A stretch of DNA of 64,000 nucleotides, taken from Proteles cristata cristata. Lineage: Eukaryota > Chordata > Mammalia > Carnivora > Hyaenidae. The stretch lies in contig JAESUZ010002871.1 in assembly GCA_017311185.1 (NCBI GenBank), positions 2,790,001 through 2,854,000 on the forward strand, given 5' to 3'. Positions 1 to 11,001 of the stretch are shown one piece after another. Position 1 is the first letter of the stretch; every line of letters begins with the position of its first letter. The notes below the pieces were generated by a model. That model was given only the letters and a program-made list of their open reading frames with translations. It made no database searches and had not been told where the DNA came from. The translations under genes and the position numbers were made by a program.

Positions 1-639
1 CCCCCTGTAGAGTTTTGTATAAATTTGTATGGATTTTATTTTCTAATTTACTCATTTTGTAAGGTCCTGGTTCTCCTAAATTCTACTTTCTTCAAGTTAT
101 GTGGGCATATTTTAATTAAAATCCTTTCCTCTGTCATGGACATTGTTAAGTTCTTTTCTTAAATACTGAAAGTCTTACAGACATTAAATTGTATTTTCAC
201 TGCATTTTTCAGTTATCAATCTAGCTGGGCTTAGCCTTTGCAGCTGGGAAACTATTTGCATGTCCTTTATTTTTTATTGAAAGCAACAAAGAAGTGAACA
301 ATTTTAAAAATGCCTTTCCTGGTAGGAATCTAAAATTCAGATTGTAATTCATTTCTTCTCTTTCAGCTACATCCATGCTTATATAATGTCAACCTTTTAA
401 AACTTAAAGTCTTTGTAGATTTTTGGTGGGGTCAAAATATTTCCATTTATGAAGACACTTTGTTGTCATATGACTGGATTTCAGGCAGATTCCTCTTTGT
501 GATTCTTACAACTTAGTCTTTCTTCTAGGCATTATCCCTCCAGATCACATTTCCACTTATTCCAGTGATTTAAAATAAATGTGTATCAGAAAATGGTTTG
601 CCTTCTTAAAGGATTATTTACAATCCTTTAACTGCTAGG
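1..639. other. Unique AT-rich DNA, no gene seen
   Basis: No repeat, RNA gene or sustained reading frame is recognisable here. Base composition is AT-rich, as in the rest of the window. Confidence 0.5.
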
Positions 640-1065
640 ACTATATAGCCTGGCTTTGCATATTCACTCTGTTCCACTCCCTGCTTCATTTCCTATACAC
701 ACTAGTATTCTTTCTGAACTTCAAATGTACCGGCTTTGATCACATCAAGGCTTTTGTATGAGCTTTTCTCTCATTTGGGAATGGAATAAATATCAGACTT
801 AAAAAAAATTTAAGCTCAAAATTTTAGTTTAAAGAAAAACAATGCTGATCATTCTATAAATGAATGGTTTATATATACTATAAGGTATATATACTATAAA
901 GTATAGTCTACACTAAATGTAGACCTAGTGAGAACAAGAGCCCGATCATATCCATTTATCCGGGGGGCTCTATCTTTCTACATATTTTGCTATATCCATG
1001 GGGGTGAGTTTAGTGACTGCCATTGTAGGTGCTCAATCCTTATTCATTGACTGAATAAATCCATA
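640..1065 (+). repeat. L2 LINE remnant
   Basis: The stretch resembles the 3' end of the old mammalian L2 LINE. It has a tract like the family's coding tail (about 660-800) and a terminal block reading gtaggtgctcaat with a ...gactgaataaa end near 1030-1060. It is highly diverged and may be two fragments. The family is assigned by recognition only. Confidence 0.45.
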
Positions 1066-1560
1066 TCTAATTGGGAATACTTGACATTTGGAAGCTGAGA
1101 CAAGAGGGTAACTAAGAGTCATGAACATAAGCTCAGCCAGTTTCCTCTAGTTTTGCTTCCCCGGCATTAACCAGTTGTTGATCTTGCAGAATATCCCAAT
1201 AAGGATTCACCAACTGTCTGGCAACCTGGGCACTCTATAAACTTTGCCCTCCAAACTGGTTGCTAGTGCTGGTGGGATTTTCCATAACTCTCTTATTTAT
1301 TTCCCTCAATTTCAAATTTCTCTTTGAACAGTAGAAATATATGTCACCAGGAAGCATTCTCTTTTAGTTTAGTTCAAATTACATATGAATATATTTTTTT
1401 GACATAAGTAGTATGCTGTTGGTGCTAATGCACATTTTAAGTTCTGATGGAGTTTTCTTTTTAATATTTTTGCTTATCTGTGTTTATGTTCTTAAATGTC
1501 TAGATGATGGGATGCACATAAGTCTATACTTAAAGATATCTAGACTTGGCCATTTTCATT
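1066..1560. other. Unique DNA, no gene seen
   Basis: No recognised repeat. The short open frame of about 60 codons at 1413-1601 runs into the adjacent SINE and has no protein-like features, so I treat it as chance. Confidence 0.45.
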
Positions 1561-1577
1561 TGATTGAAAGAAACTTT

Positions 1578-1783
1578 TTTTTAATGTTTGCTTATTTTTG
1601 AGAGAGAGAAATACAGAGTATGAGTGGGGAAGGGGCAAAAAGAGAGGAAGACACAATCCAGAGCAGGCTCCAGGCTCTGAGCTGTCAGCACAGAGCCTAA
1701 CATAGGGCTCAAAGTCACAAACTGCGAGATGTTGAGTTGAGCTAAAGTCAGACGCCTAACTGATTGAGCCACCCAGGCACCTC
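1578..1783 (-). mobile_element. Felid tRNA-derived SINE (Can-SINE)
   Basis: This is a complete SINE on the minus strand. On the plus strand it runs from a poly-T tail through ga-rich and caggctccaggctctgagc blocks to gccacccaggcacct, which is the reversed 5' head. It is flanked by a perfect 17-bp target-site duplication, tgattgaaagaaacttt, at 1561-1577 and 1784-1800. It is moderately diverged from the younger copies in this window. Confidence 0.95.
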
Positions 1784-1800
1784 TGATTGAAAGAAACTTT

Positions 1801-3859
1801 CAATCTCTATTCCAGATTATCTAGTTTGATAGAATCAGAGTCAAGCACAAACATAGATTTATCATTTTTCTCTTAAATCTTATTACTTTAATAGATACAC
1901 TTCAATTGCATTACTGTTAATTTTTAATGAACTGTAGTTTCTTATCTTTCTAATACAACATTGTCCTTGAAAATGCCTCTATACTCTTGGAATAATCAAG
2001 ATAAAGATATTTTTCCTTTCTTCTGAATATTTTAAGGTTAGCTTTGGTCCTCAGATACACCTTGAACTTGTTTTGTGTTGATTTTGTGGTTGATAGGTTG
2101 ATTACTAGGCAGAAGATTTATTGTTGCCTAAGTGCTAAGCTTCTAAAAATACTTACCTAAGCATTCAATCTGTATAATTTCGTACCCTTGAAAGACTTCC
2201 TGTAATTAGATATAGGTCAACTATATCTTGGAAAGGCATCCTCACTCTTTACCATTTCCATGCATAAATGAATTATAAATTCTTTGTTATTACCATTTTA
2301 CTCTGCCCATTATTCTAATTATACCACAAAACTCAGTTCCATCACAGTTTAAACTATGCAAAAAATTTTTACTTTAATTTAACCTAAATCATATAATTAT
2401 TTTTAATTATTAAGTAAATCCAGGAGCATTTGCTGCTCTGGACTTAAATTGGAGCCATGGAGAAGAGTTCACTGCATGAGAAGTTAGGAGAATATTCAGA
2501 GAGACTGAACAAGACACATTTTCAGCCTAATATAAATAAAAAGAAAGAGGTAATGCTAGATATACAACAAAGTAGATTTCAAAAGGTTCAGTAGTAGTGA
2601 AGGTATATGTGTCATTATCTACAAGATTTAAAGATACTGAAACACTAACAAAATTGGTTCATGATGTATGATAGTTCCTTACCACAGAAGATAGGAAGGT
2701 ATATACTCCTATACCTATATGATAACAGAGGTTTAGGGTCAAAATCTAGACATGGCCTCAATAATCTAGGTTTGTTCCTTTTATTGTTGTAAGAATGGAA
2801 TGATTTTAGCTATTTTAAAATTAAATTAATTTTGAAAATATTCTCTAAAATGTCAATTCCATAAATCAAGTAAAAAAACAGTTCTAATGAAAACATGACA
2901 GCTAATTTACTGAGGTATTTTTTTCTCAGTATGCATGTAAATGAAAACAGTATATTCCATGGTAGCATTTTTGAGATATTTTTACAACCACGGTTGGTAT
3001 CTTTTAATACCTGCCATAAGAACCCTCCAAAGTTTATCTCGTTCACATGTAAAGCACTGAAGACTTATTCATTTACTGAACTGAACATGAATTCTCTTAT
3101 AATGCCTGTCCCCCAAATAAAAATCATGGGAGTTTCAGAAATAGCTTTATGGAATACTTTATTGCATTTTCCACAGGAGTGCTGAACACACTGTCTTCAG
3201 AACAATTTGTGTCATATATACATATATATATATAAATATATATGTATATTTATATTTATATATATATGTATTGAGGGATCCTCAAACAGCCTGAAAACCC
3301 TGTCTTCAATGAAAAATTAATTTGACTGTACAAAGAAGAACTAATCACAAAGGGAATGCACACTAATGTCATATAAACCTCTATGATAAAAATATAGAAA
3401 GAGCTGAGATTTATATACTATTCATAGAGTATGAAGATTTATTTTGTACATATAGAGAAAGGAGAAAGAGGTGGTAGGGCTGTCTCTAGTGATTGGGTAG
3501 ATGAGGTAACATTAATAGACTCCATAAAGAAAATATAATTATACAACATCTACCTTTCAAAGAGAGTGATTTGCAAATGGAAAGTTTATTCCATACACCA
3601 TAAAGCAGAATTAAAGTGCCAGTCAAATATACCTTGAGGTACTGAAACAACTTGCAAATATAAATGTCTAAATACTTGAATAATCGTGGAGACTGGGGAA
3701 ACAAAGTATTTGGATCCCAACAATGTTTGGATTAACTCAAACATTCTAATGCAATCTCAAACTGAATTCACAGCAAACTACACCCATTCTAATTCATATT
3801 TTTCAGATCACATTTGAAAAAGTTTGGTTCTGGGGACCAAAACTAAATAATAAATAATG
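1801..3859. other. Unique AT-rich DNA with one AT microsatellite
   Basis: Nothing gene-like is visible. Short open frames near 2.8-3.2 kb overlap each other on both strands and carry no recognisable domain. The only structured piece is the AT-alternating tract at 3213-3271. Confidence 0.45.
3213..3271. repeat. AT-rich imperfect palindromic microsatellite
   Basis: Alternating TA runs broken by single C or G bases. The tract is close to self-complementary, so it could fold into a hairpin. It is likely a length-variable site. Confidence 0.85.
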
Positions 3860-3869
3860 AAATACATCA

Positions 3870-4190
3870 GTCTAGAGGAGGAAAATGATAGAAAGATTTG
3901 AAATCATACTATTTGAGAATAGGAACTACTGATACCTGGCTTGAAAATATTTAGTTCAGGTTTAATTATCCTTAAGGAATTGAAAGGTTGGTGTGTAGAA
4001 AACAATTGCACTAAATCAGAAAAGACATAGTTGGAGATTTCAGCATAACAGCATTATAACTCTTACAGCATTTGAAAAATGTAATTGGCTGCCATATGAG
4101 GTAGTAAAATCCACATCAAATCTTTAAGCAGATGACCACCTGTCAAAGATACTTTAGAGAGCATTTTTTAATTAGGTGGAATGTTTAGCT
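3870..4190 (+). repeat. CR1/L3-like LINE 3' remnant
   Basis: The segment around 4088-4190 matches the known layout of CR1/L3 LINE 3' ends: a stretch like 'tgggctgcc..gaggtagt', then 'tcttcaagcag..gatgaccact.gtc' and a downstream block. The upstream part (4015-4075) resembles the preceding 'ggctcaacataaggaa' block. It is very old and diverged, and it lies next to a younger SINE. Confidence 0.6.
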
Positions 4191-4296
4191 ATACAACTGC
4201 TAAGTATTCCACCAACTCATGAATGCCATTTGCAGTGTATTACACTTGCAAGTAAATACATTTGTATTGTATTACATTTGAAATATGACCAATGTT

Positions 4297-4494
4297 AGGG
4301 GTGACTGGGCGGCTCAGCAGTTAAGCGTCTGACTCTTGATTTTGGCTCAGGTCATAATCTCAAGGTTGGTTGAGATTGAGCCCTGGGTTGGGTTCTGTGC
4401 TGACAGTGCAGAGCCTGCTTGGGATTACCTCTCTCACTCTCTCTCTATGTGCCTCCCGCTCTTTTTCTCAAAAAGAAAAAAAAACTAAAAAAAA
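4297..4494 (+). mobile_element. Felid tRNA-derived SINE
   Basis: This is a plus-strand SINE with a degenerate head (gggtgactgggcggctcagc), a tctgtgctgacagtgcagagcc-like middle and an A-rich tail. An imperfect target-site duplication, starting gaaatatgac, lies at 4280 and 4495. It is older than most copies here, judging by substitutions and a shortened body. Confidence 0.92.
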
Positions 4495-5003
4495 GAAATA
4501 TGACTATCATATATTAGTAATATGTCTTTCAATCAAATGGTTTTAAGAAGCTTTTTAGCAATAGAATTGTTCATTCTTATTTGGAAAATGGCACTTTATA
4601 AGATCTGAGATCTGAGAATTATTAGTCTGCCTTTTAATTTTACATAAAACAATAGAATGCAGAATTTTTAGATTTGGGGAGAATCTCTTTGTTTAATTAA
4701 AAAAACCTCTTTAAATACAACCCAAGGAAAACAATGAAATTGTTTACCGTAGTTTAGCAATAAAAAATATACATCACTAAAATATTTCACTGGATAAAAG
4801 CTCAAATCATTCTTGAAAATCTGTATACCAAAATGTTATGCCGATTGCCTTTTAAAAAATTTTATTTTTATAAGGCCCTGCTTTCAATATTGTATGAAGG
4901 TTTAATAAAGCTTGCCAAAACCTTTTACTAATTGTTTACTATTACAAAAACAAGTTCCTAACAATCTATAGCCATCTTCCAAACCTTTTTGCTTGCTTTT
5001 TAA

Positions 5004-5172
5004 AATATTTTAATGTTTATTTATTTTAGAGGGGTTTGGGCAGAGACAAAGGGAGACACAGAATCCAAGGCAGGCTCCAGGCTCTGCCTGGAGGGGCTCA
5101 AACCCACAAACCACGAGATCATGACCTGAGCTGAAATCAGATGCTCAACTGACTGAGCCACCCAGGTGCCCC
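5004..5172 (-). mobile_element. Felid SINE, internally shortened
   Basis: Minus-strand SINE with the head reading gagccacccaggtgcccc on the plus strand. The middle is shortened compared with the roughly 205-bp copies: the gctgtcagcacagagcc block is missing. The likely target duplication is ttgcttgctttttaa (about 4988-5003) against tttgtttgccttttaa (5173-5188). Confidence 0.92.
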
Positions 5173-5188
5173 TTTGTTTGCCTTTTAA

Positions 5189-5590
5189 TTTTCCAATGAA
5201 CTCATGTTTAATATTTGTTTTTGCTTTTAGTAAGATCATAAACTGAAAAATAACCAAAACTACTACTCATTTCACATACATCTATTAGTTTCTGCATTTA
5301 AAAATATACTAACTATGAAAAACATTAATGGCTTGAGATGATTTTATGTAAAAAGTTGCTGGTTTTGCTCTGCAAGAATATCTGTGATATGTACAGACTG
5401 CTGGTACCCCAGGGGAAAAGATAGCATTTTAACACAAGCATGAAGTTTACATCAGCCTGAAGCCAAAACAAATAGATATTTTTCTCCCCCTTAACAGAAA
5501 ATTTATAGTCAGAGTTGAGGGGAAAAGGCTGTATACATGAACGTTATCAGATTCCTATTCACTAGCTACTTCCCATGGTCCACTGGAGAC
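5189..5590. other. Unique DNA, no gene seen
   Basis: No recognised repeat and no supported reading frame. It lies immediately downstream, on the minus strand, of the GC-richer patch at 5.59-5.97 kb. Confidence 0.4.
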
Positions 5591-5974
5591 CTCTCTCTGC
5601 CTGTAAAAGCAGGAGTGGGCAAGGGAAGGGGTGGAGATAGGGCTGGTGCCTTAGGGAAGACAGCAGGGACAGGGCTCCCTGTAGCAGCGCCTACAGCTTG
5701 GGAGTCTCTGACTTCCAGTAAGTACATGGTATCTAAGGGTATCCAAGGGCAAGACCAGGGAGGATAGGCAGCTGGTTATTTCCCCAAATACTAACTGCTC
5801 TTTAGGAATGGTAATGCTGTTTACTAGATTCAAACTCCTCTCTCTCACCACAGCTGACAAAGGGGCATGTTTTTCATCTGCCATCTTCTTGTCCTTTTCA
5901 CCTTTCTCTCCATCCTTGCTTTCTCTACAATCTAAGTGGCTTGCATTTCTGACGCAATGTATGGAGACGCCCAT
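5591..5974 (-). other. GC-richer patch with a 107-codon minus-strand open frame, identity unknown
   Basis: This stretch is clearly richer in G and C than its surroundings and does not look like any repeat I know. An open frame of 107 codons runs on the minus strand from 5974 to 5651. It has a charged N-terminal part (around residues 15-45, with many K, E and D) and a Cys-rich C-terminal end. A second, 76-codon frame overlaps it on the plus strand (5537-5767), which weakens the case for either. It could be a decayed retrocopy, an exon, or a chance frame in a GC-rich block. I do not recognise the protein and assign no function. Confidence 0.2.
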
Positions 5975-6469
5975 ATTTTGTAATATAGTTCATTTTTTAC
6001 AACTGTATCAAATTAAAGAATTGAAGCTATCTGAGCCTGGATTTAATCACTTACTTGCTTTGATTTTTTATTTCTTTGGGGCTCTAGAAACTAGGGCATA
6101 AGCCACTGGAGACAGCAGCGTGGAGAAAAAGAGAAGATTTACAATTTCCCCCCAATTAGGACATTCTTCTAGCTTCTATGAGTTACACAGATCACACTGT
6201 TTCTCTTTCATTTGTCAAAATTGCAGTTTGTTCACACTGTGTATCTCTTAAGTGTCAACTGCAGTTTATTCTAAATGATGTACTTGTTGGTAGAAATGTT
6301 GTAGGGGTTTATGCTTAAACAGTGAAGGACTGGGAAGATACGTATCATTACTGATATAAATGAATATAGTATAAAGTGCAAGACTGGCATTAGCATTTTT
6401 AGCTAGTGATTATCCTGTGCACAAATACACTGCTTTAGTTTTATTGGAACCAGATTGTATGACTGCAGG
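5975..6469. other. Unique DNA, no gene seen
   Basis: No repeat or gene recognised. Confidence 0.4.
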
Positions 6470-6565
6470 CGAGCGGCTTATCCTCACCCAGATGAGGAAA
6501 TGAGCATGTTGGTCTAGATGATCTCTAATGTATTTCCCAGCTTATTAATTCTATTATCCTTAGGA
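6470..6565 (+). repeat. MIR3-like or CR1-tail SINE remnant
   Basis: The order gatgaggaaatgagc, then ttggtctagatgatctc, then cccagcttattaattcta matches the tail of an ancient mammalian SINE of the MIR3 type, which shares its 3' end with old LINEs. It is short and diverged. Confidence 0.5.
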
Positions 6566-8744
6566 GTTCTGGAATAGGCTATATACAGTATATTTATAAA
6601 GTATTATAAATGCTATTGTAGTGGTGAAGAATATTTAAGTCAACTTGTAGATGTGTGACTTCATTCATAACTAGGAATTAAGAAAAATCTAAATTACATG
6701 CTTAAAGGAAAACTGTTTAAGACCTATTTGTATATACCAATGGCGCAACAGATTGATAAAAAATAAAATCTTAACCAAAAATATGATTCTCTAGTTATTG
6801 CATTATTCTCCAGACTACAAGAAACAAAGCCTTTGAACAGAACATTAATCACTGCTTCTGAAGTTGCCATCAAATGAAGCACCTAGAAAATGTTAATTTG
6901 TAAAGTTATCTAGCTGTAGGGGGCACTGACGTACTGTGGATAATGTTTGGTTTACTGACCAAGGCTTAAGCAAGATTTCATTAAGAAGTTCTGCAGGTTT
7001 CAGATACAGAAAAAGCACATAAACTATTTATAATCAATTTAAACTTTGAGAAAATTAGGTAACTGTGTAAAATATTTATATGCAGTTTTTGGAAATGAAT
7101 GTTTCTTTTGTTGGTAAGAATATCTGTCTTTCTGCAGCAACTAACTATGGTTGTGGATAGGAGTGTTTTTATTAACTTTTACTGTCAAGGTCTCATGAAG
7201 GATGATATATGTTACTGTTATGAAATTATTAAAAGCATTCTTCCTTAAAATCCAAAATATAAACAAAAGTGGCATAGTTGGTAACCAGATATTGTAATCT
7301 TTTAATTGGCTCTGCCATTGCTATATTCAGTTAATCTCTAATCAGAAGGCTCTGTAAAAGTATAAAAGAATCTATGACTGAAGGCATCTTTCAAAAATAA
7401 AGAACCTCAAAAATAGTGACATTTCAAAATAATCCCTACCTATGTAACCACATTTATATTATTAAACTATGGGAAATAAGGACTGTCAAGGTAAGAGTCA
7501 AATACGGTAGTCAAGATCAGCAGTCTCACAGATTTTAAAAGCAGATTTAAAAAATATCTTAAGAAATGAATTTTATCATTTAAACTATCATATATAGATT
7601 ATGAATATTTAGCAAAAGTCTGTAAATTAAGTGAAGTCCAAATCAGGATATACAAGTCTTTATATTGACGACTAACAGAAATCTTAAAACGTATATATGC
7701 AAGTTTAACTCAACTATCACTCACTGTTAAAGCATTAAAAAAAATTAGTTGGACATTTTCAAGCCAAACAGAGGTGACTTCCAATGGCCAAAAATCTTTT
7801 AAGTTAAAACTGGAAAATTATTTAGACTAAGATCTCATCTGATCATTATCTAGTACATGGACAGATCACAAAAGGAAAAATGTACAACCATATGAATAAT
7901 TAAAATTTTTCTCATTAATTACTGTGCATATCTTACCTGATTGTCAATTTTTATTGATACTCTCACAGCAATGTAGAATAAGGAAGGATTCAGATGGGCC
8001 AATATAGAAGATTGGTTGAGGGTTTTGCACTATAATCCTGATCTAAGGTACCGACCTTGAATATGGAAGAGGGGGGTATTTTAGTTATATTTAGGAGACA
8101 GAGTTGATGGTACTTACAGATTGCATAAAAGGACAGGGCTATGAGAAAATGGATTGACTGTGATTATATATGATGGTGAAGGTATTAACTGAGGAGCATA
8201 TTTCTATTCTGATATCTGGGTTGGCACATGAACATGTGCTTCTAAAAATCAGTAACATTTAATTTGAAATAAATGAGCCCATCATATATACTGGTCTCAA
8301 TCAATTTATTTCAATTAGCCAACACATGGATAACTTGAGATTGGGATTTTCCACCTATATGTTGACTTGGAGAGTAATAAAGTAGTAAGCATTCTTAACT
8401 GAAGGTTTTAGAACAGGGCTGAACAGATACTCAAGCAGTAATTCTGCAATGGCCTCTCTTTTCCATGTCTGATGATTCCAAATTAGAGGAAATGTTTTGT
8501 GTAGTCTCACAGAAATCCAATACTTAAAGCAAAGTGAAGAAAAAGCCCTAGTGAAATATAATAAAACCATTTTATACTTAGAATAGGTATTAATAGTAAT
8601 TTTAAAAACTAACCTACAGTTAACTTAGAATCATTCTCTAGGTATGTGAGTGAATGTTCCTGAAGATGGACTCCAGCTACTGGCCGTCAAGTCATCCTTT
8701 CTAAAGACTGTAAGGAAAAACTAGCCACAGCACTGGAATTTCTG
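6566..8744. other. Unique AT-rich DNA, no gene seen
   Basis: Just over 2 kb without a recognisable gene, young repeat or microsatellite. Parts of 7.95-8.25 kb faintly resemble minus-strand L2 coding sequence, but not enough to call. Confidence 0.4.
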
Positions 8745-8755
8745 ACCCACAGAAT

Positions 8756-8856
8756 TATTTTCTTCCTTCCTTCCTTCCTTCCTTCCTTCCTTCCTTCCTT
8801 CCTTCCTTCCTCCCTCCCTCCCTCCCTCCCTCCCTCCTTCTTTCAGCTTATTTATT

Positions 8857-8924
<68 letters not shown>

Positions 8925-9080
8925 GCAAGAACTGGGAAGGGGCAGAGAGAGAGGGAGAGGCAGAATCCCAAGCAGGCTCTGTACTGTCAGCGTGGAGCTT
9001 CAACTCACAACTGTGAGGTCACTACCTGAGTTGAAATCAAGAGTCAGATGCTCAATGAACAGAACTACCCATGGGCCCTT
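8756..9080 (-). mobile_element. Felid SINE with an expanded simple-repeat tail
   Basis: Minus-strand SINE whose head ends near 9080. Its 3' tail side has turned into a long compound microsatellite. The element together with the microsatellite sits inside an 11-bp direct repeat, cccacagaatt, at 8745-8755 and 9083-9093. The TTCC and TCCC runs are therefore inside the inserted unit and grew from its A/T-rich tail. Confidence 0.85.
8761..8918. repeat. Compound microsatellite (TTCC)n-(TCCC)n ... (TG)n-(GA)n
   Basis: About 19 tetranucleotide units of TTCC and TCCC (8761-8837) are followed, after a short spacer, by a TG run (8859-8880) and a GA run (8881-8918). The tract is almost purely pyrimidine and then purine on the plus strand. 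It lies within the SINE insertion. Confidence 0.97.
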
Positions 9081-9179
9081 GGCCCACAGAATTCTTAAAC
9101 ATAGTAAGTGATTGTTTTATGCCAGCAAGTCTTGGGGTAAACTGCTACTGAGCCACATTAACTGGAAAATGACCTTAGG

Positions 9180-9389
9180 TCAAGACGTCATTATTTTATG
9201 CTTGAATTATTGAGAAAACTTTCTTTCAATCCACTCCACTGCCATTTAATCCATCTCCAAGTCTACTGTTTCTACATTTTTAAAAACATCACAAATTCAG
9301 TGACTTCTCACCATCTTCATGGTGACCAAAATAGCCTTCTTATTTCACTCTCATTTTATAGTCTATTTTCTACAGAGTAGCCAGAATTA

Positions 9390-9439
<50 letters not shown>

Positions 9440-9990
9440 CATGGCTTTTACTGCTTAAAACTCTATTTTGTAGTCACCTCCATGGAAATTTGAAGTCTTT
9501 ACAGACTACCAATTCCCCAGGAGCTTTCTGCTCTAATATTCTACCACATATTTTATTTTCTACCTCCACTCCAGTGACAGTTTTTATACTTTTGGAATAC
9601 ACCAACTTCATTTTAACAAGGACTTTGTGGTTTCTTTGCCTAAAATATAACTCCCAAAATATTTATTTGCTTCATGTGTTTTCTCAAGCACCACCTCTTC
9701 AAAGATGCCTTTTGTTTACCCCAACTAAACTAATTAGATAGGCAAGGGAAAATCACTGTTCTGAGATTCTTTATTTTGTCTTTGACATATCATCTGTCTC
9801 CAACAGTTAGGCCATACAGTTATTCAATTATGAGCTCATCATTCATCTTCTCTTTTAGAATATTAGTTCTGTGATGTAGGAACTTAATTTAGTTCACAAG
9901 ATATTTCCAGAGCCTAGAACACAACCTGACATATAGTAAGTGGGCTGAAATATTTATAGAATGAAATGAATAGACAAATGAATAAATAGA
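9180..9990 (+). repeat. L2 LINE 3' portion
   Basis: The order of blocks follows the L2 3' end: a cctaaaatataactccca-like piece, cacctcttcaaagatgcctttt (compare the family's 'cacctcctcagagaggcctt'), 'gagcctagaacacaacctgacatatagtaag' and a terminal gaatgaaatgaatag run. The AC microsatellite at 9393-9434 lies inside it. This is old and non-functional. The open frame at 9319-9741 is an accident of this repeat. Confidence 0.75.
9393..9434. repeat. (AC)n microsatellite
   Basis: About 21 uninterrupted AC units, likely polymorphic in length. Confidence 0.98.
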
Positions 9991-10059
9991 TGATTAATCT
10001 GCCTGGGGAAGCAATAACCAAAGTTTGTCATCTCTACTCTATTAGAAGAAGCTCACAAG

Positions 10060-10245
10060 CTGGAATGAAATTCTAGTTCCACCTTATAACAGCCATAGGC
10101 TTTGGATATGCTTCTAAACCTCTCGTCTCTCACTCTTCTCATCTATTAAGATGGACAAATAATAATGTTCCACATACATTATTTTACTGCAAAAGAAAGC
10201 GTTTAGCACTCTTAGCAACATAGTAGGATTTTAACAAATGTGACT
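10060..10245 (+). repeat. MIR SINE
   Basis: Diverged MIR with the expected order: gaaattctagttccacc, cttctaaacctctcgtctctcactcttctcatct (the 'cctcagtttcctcatct' block), aataataatgttccacatac and a terminal gcgtttagcactcttagca. Confidence 0.75.
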
Positions 10246-10902
10246 TTTCTTTCACAGTTAGATTTATAGCCCATACATCTCAGTTAACCCTGGCTATATC
10301 TCAGATGTCTTCTATAATTGTCCTAACTCAAATCCTGGAGTATTGGGAAATGACTGAGAACATTACAGGCCTTGACAAAAACCATAGATTTTATCCTGAA
10401 GCCAATATGGAGTCAAAGGAGTTCAAACTTTAAAGGCTGAAATATTTTAACACATTTCAAAATGGAGAAATGAAAAAGTTAGTACAAAGGTTCCTGGTTT
10501 TAATTTTGTATTAATTTTCTGCACTGGAAGTGTTTCTCCTAGAGTCAACAGAGTATTAGTCACATGCAAATATAGTTTGCATCAGAAACGGTATACCAAT
10601 AGATTCTCATCTAACCATGGTTAAATGTGACAAAGGTAAACACTGGAACCACTTTTAGCTGTCCTGCTTTGCATTGATATTGTGGAATCTTCAAAACAGA
10701 AAAATGTACTCTCTATGAATAAGGGATTTTTGAATTGGAAAACAGAATCTTAAATTATCTTGTCTATCACACTGTCAAGGTAGATTTTCTTTAACACATT
10801 CTATGACTTGATATATATAAATACAAAAGAAAATATAATGTTTTTTATTATTACCATTTTACAATCCTTAGAATAAGGTTTAATATATGTATTATTTGAC
10901 AT
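10246..10902. other. Unique DNA, no gene seen
   Basis: No recognised repeat or coding potential. Confidence 0.4.
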
Positions 10903-11001
10903 TATTTTTTAAAGTAAGGTCTACGTCTAACATGGGGCTTGAATTCACAACTCTGAGATCAAGAGTCACATGCTCTACCAACTAAGCCAGCCAGGTACCC
11001 C
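10903..11001 (-). mobile_element. Old carnivore Can-SINE, head part only
   Basis: A short minus-strand fragment reads gggcttgaattcacaactc, gagatcaagagtcacatgctctacc and gagccagccaggtacccc-like on the plus strand. The agtcacatgctct and agccagccagg variants mark an older, pan-carnivore Can-SINE type rather than the felid subfamily found elsewhere in this window. The CT-rich body is missing. Confidence 0.85.

Noticed and set aside
7925..7975. Possible minus-strand micro-exon with donor gtaaga at about 7938
   Set aside because: It would be only about 25 nt, with a weak acceptor and no supporting composition change.
8863..9111. Frame with long Glu-Arg repeats
   Set aside because: It is a translation of the GA microsatellite in the SINE.
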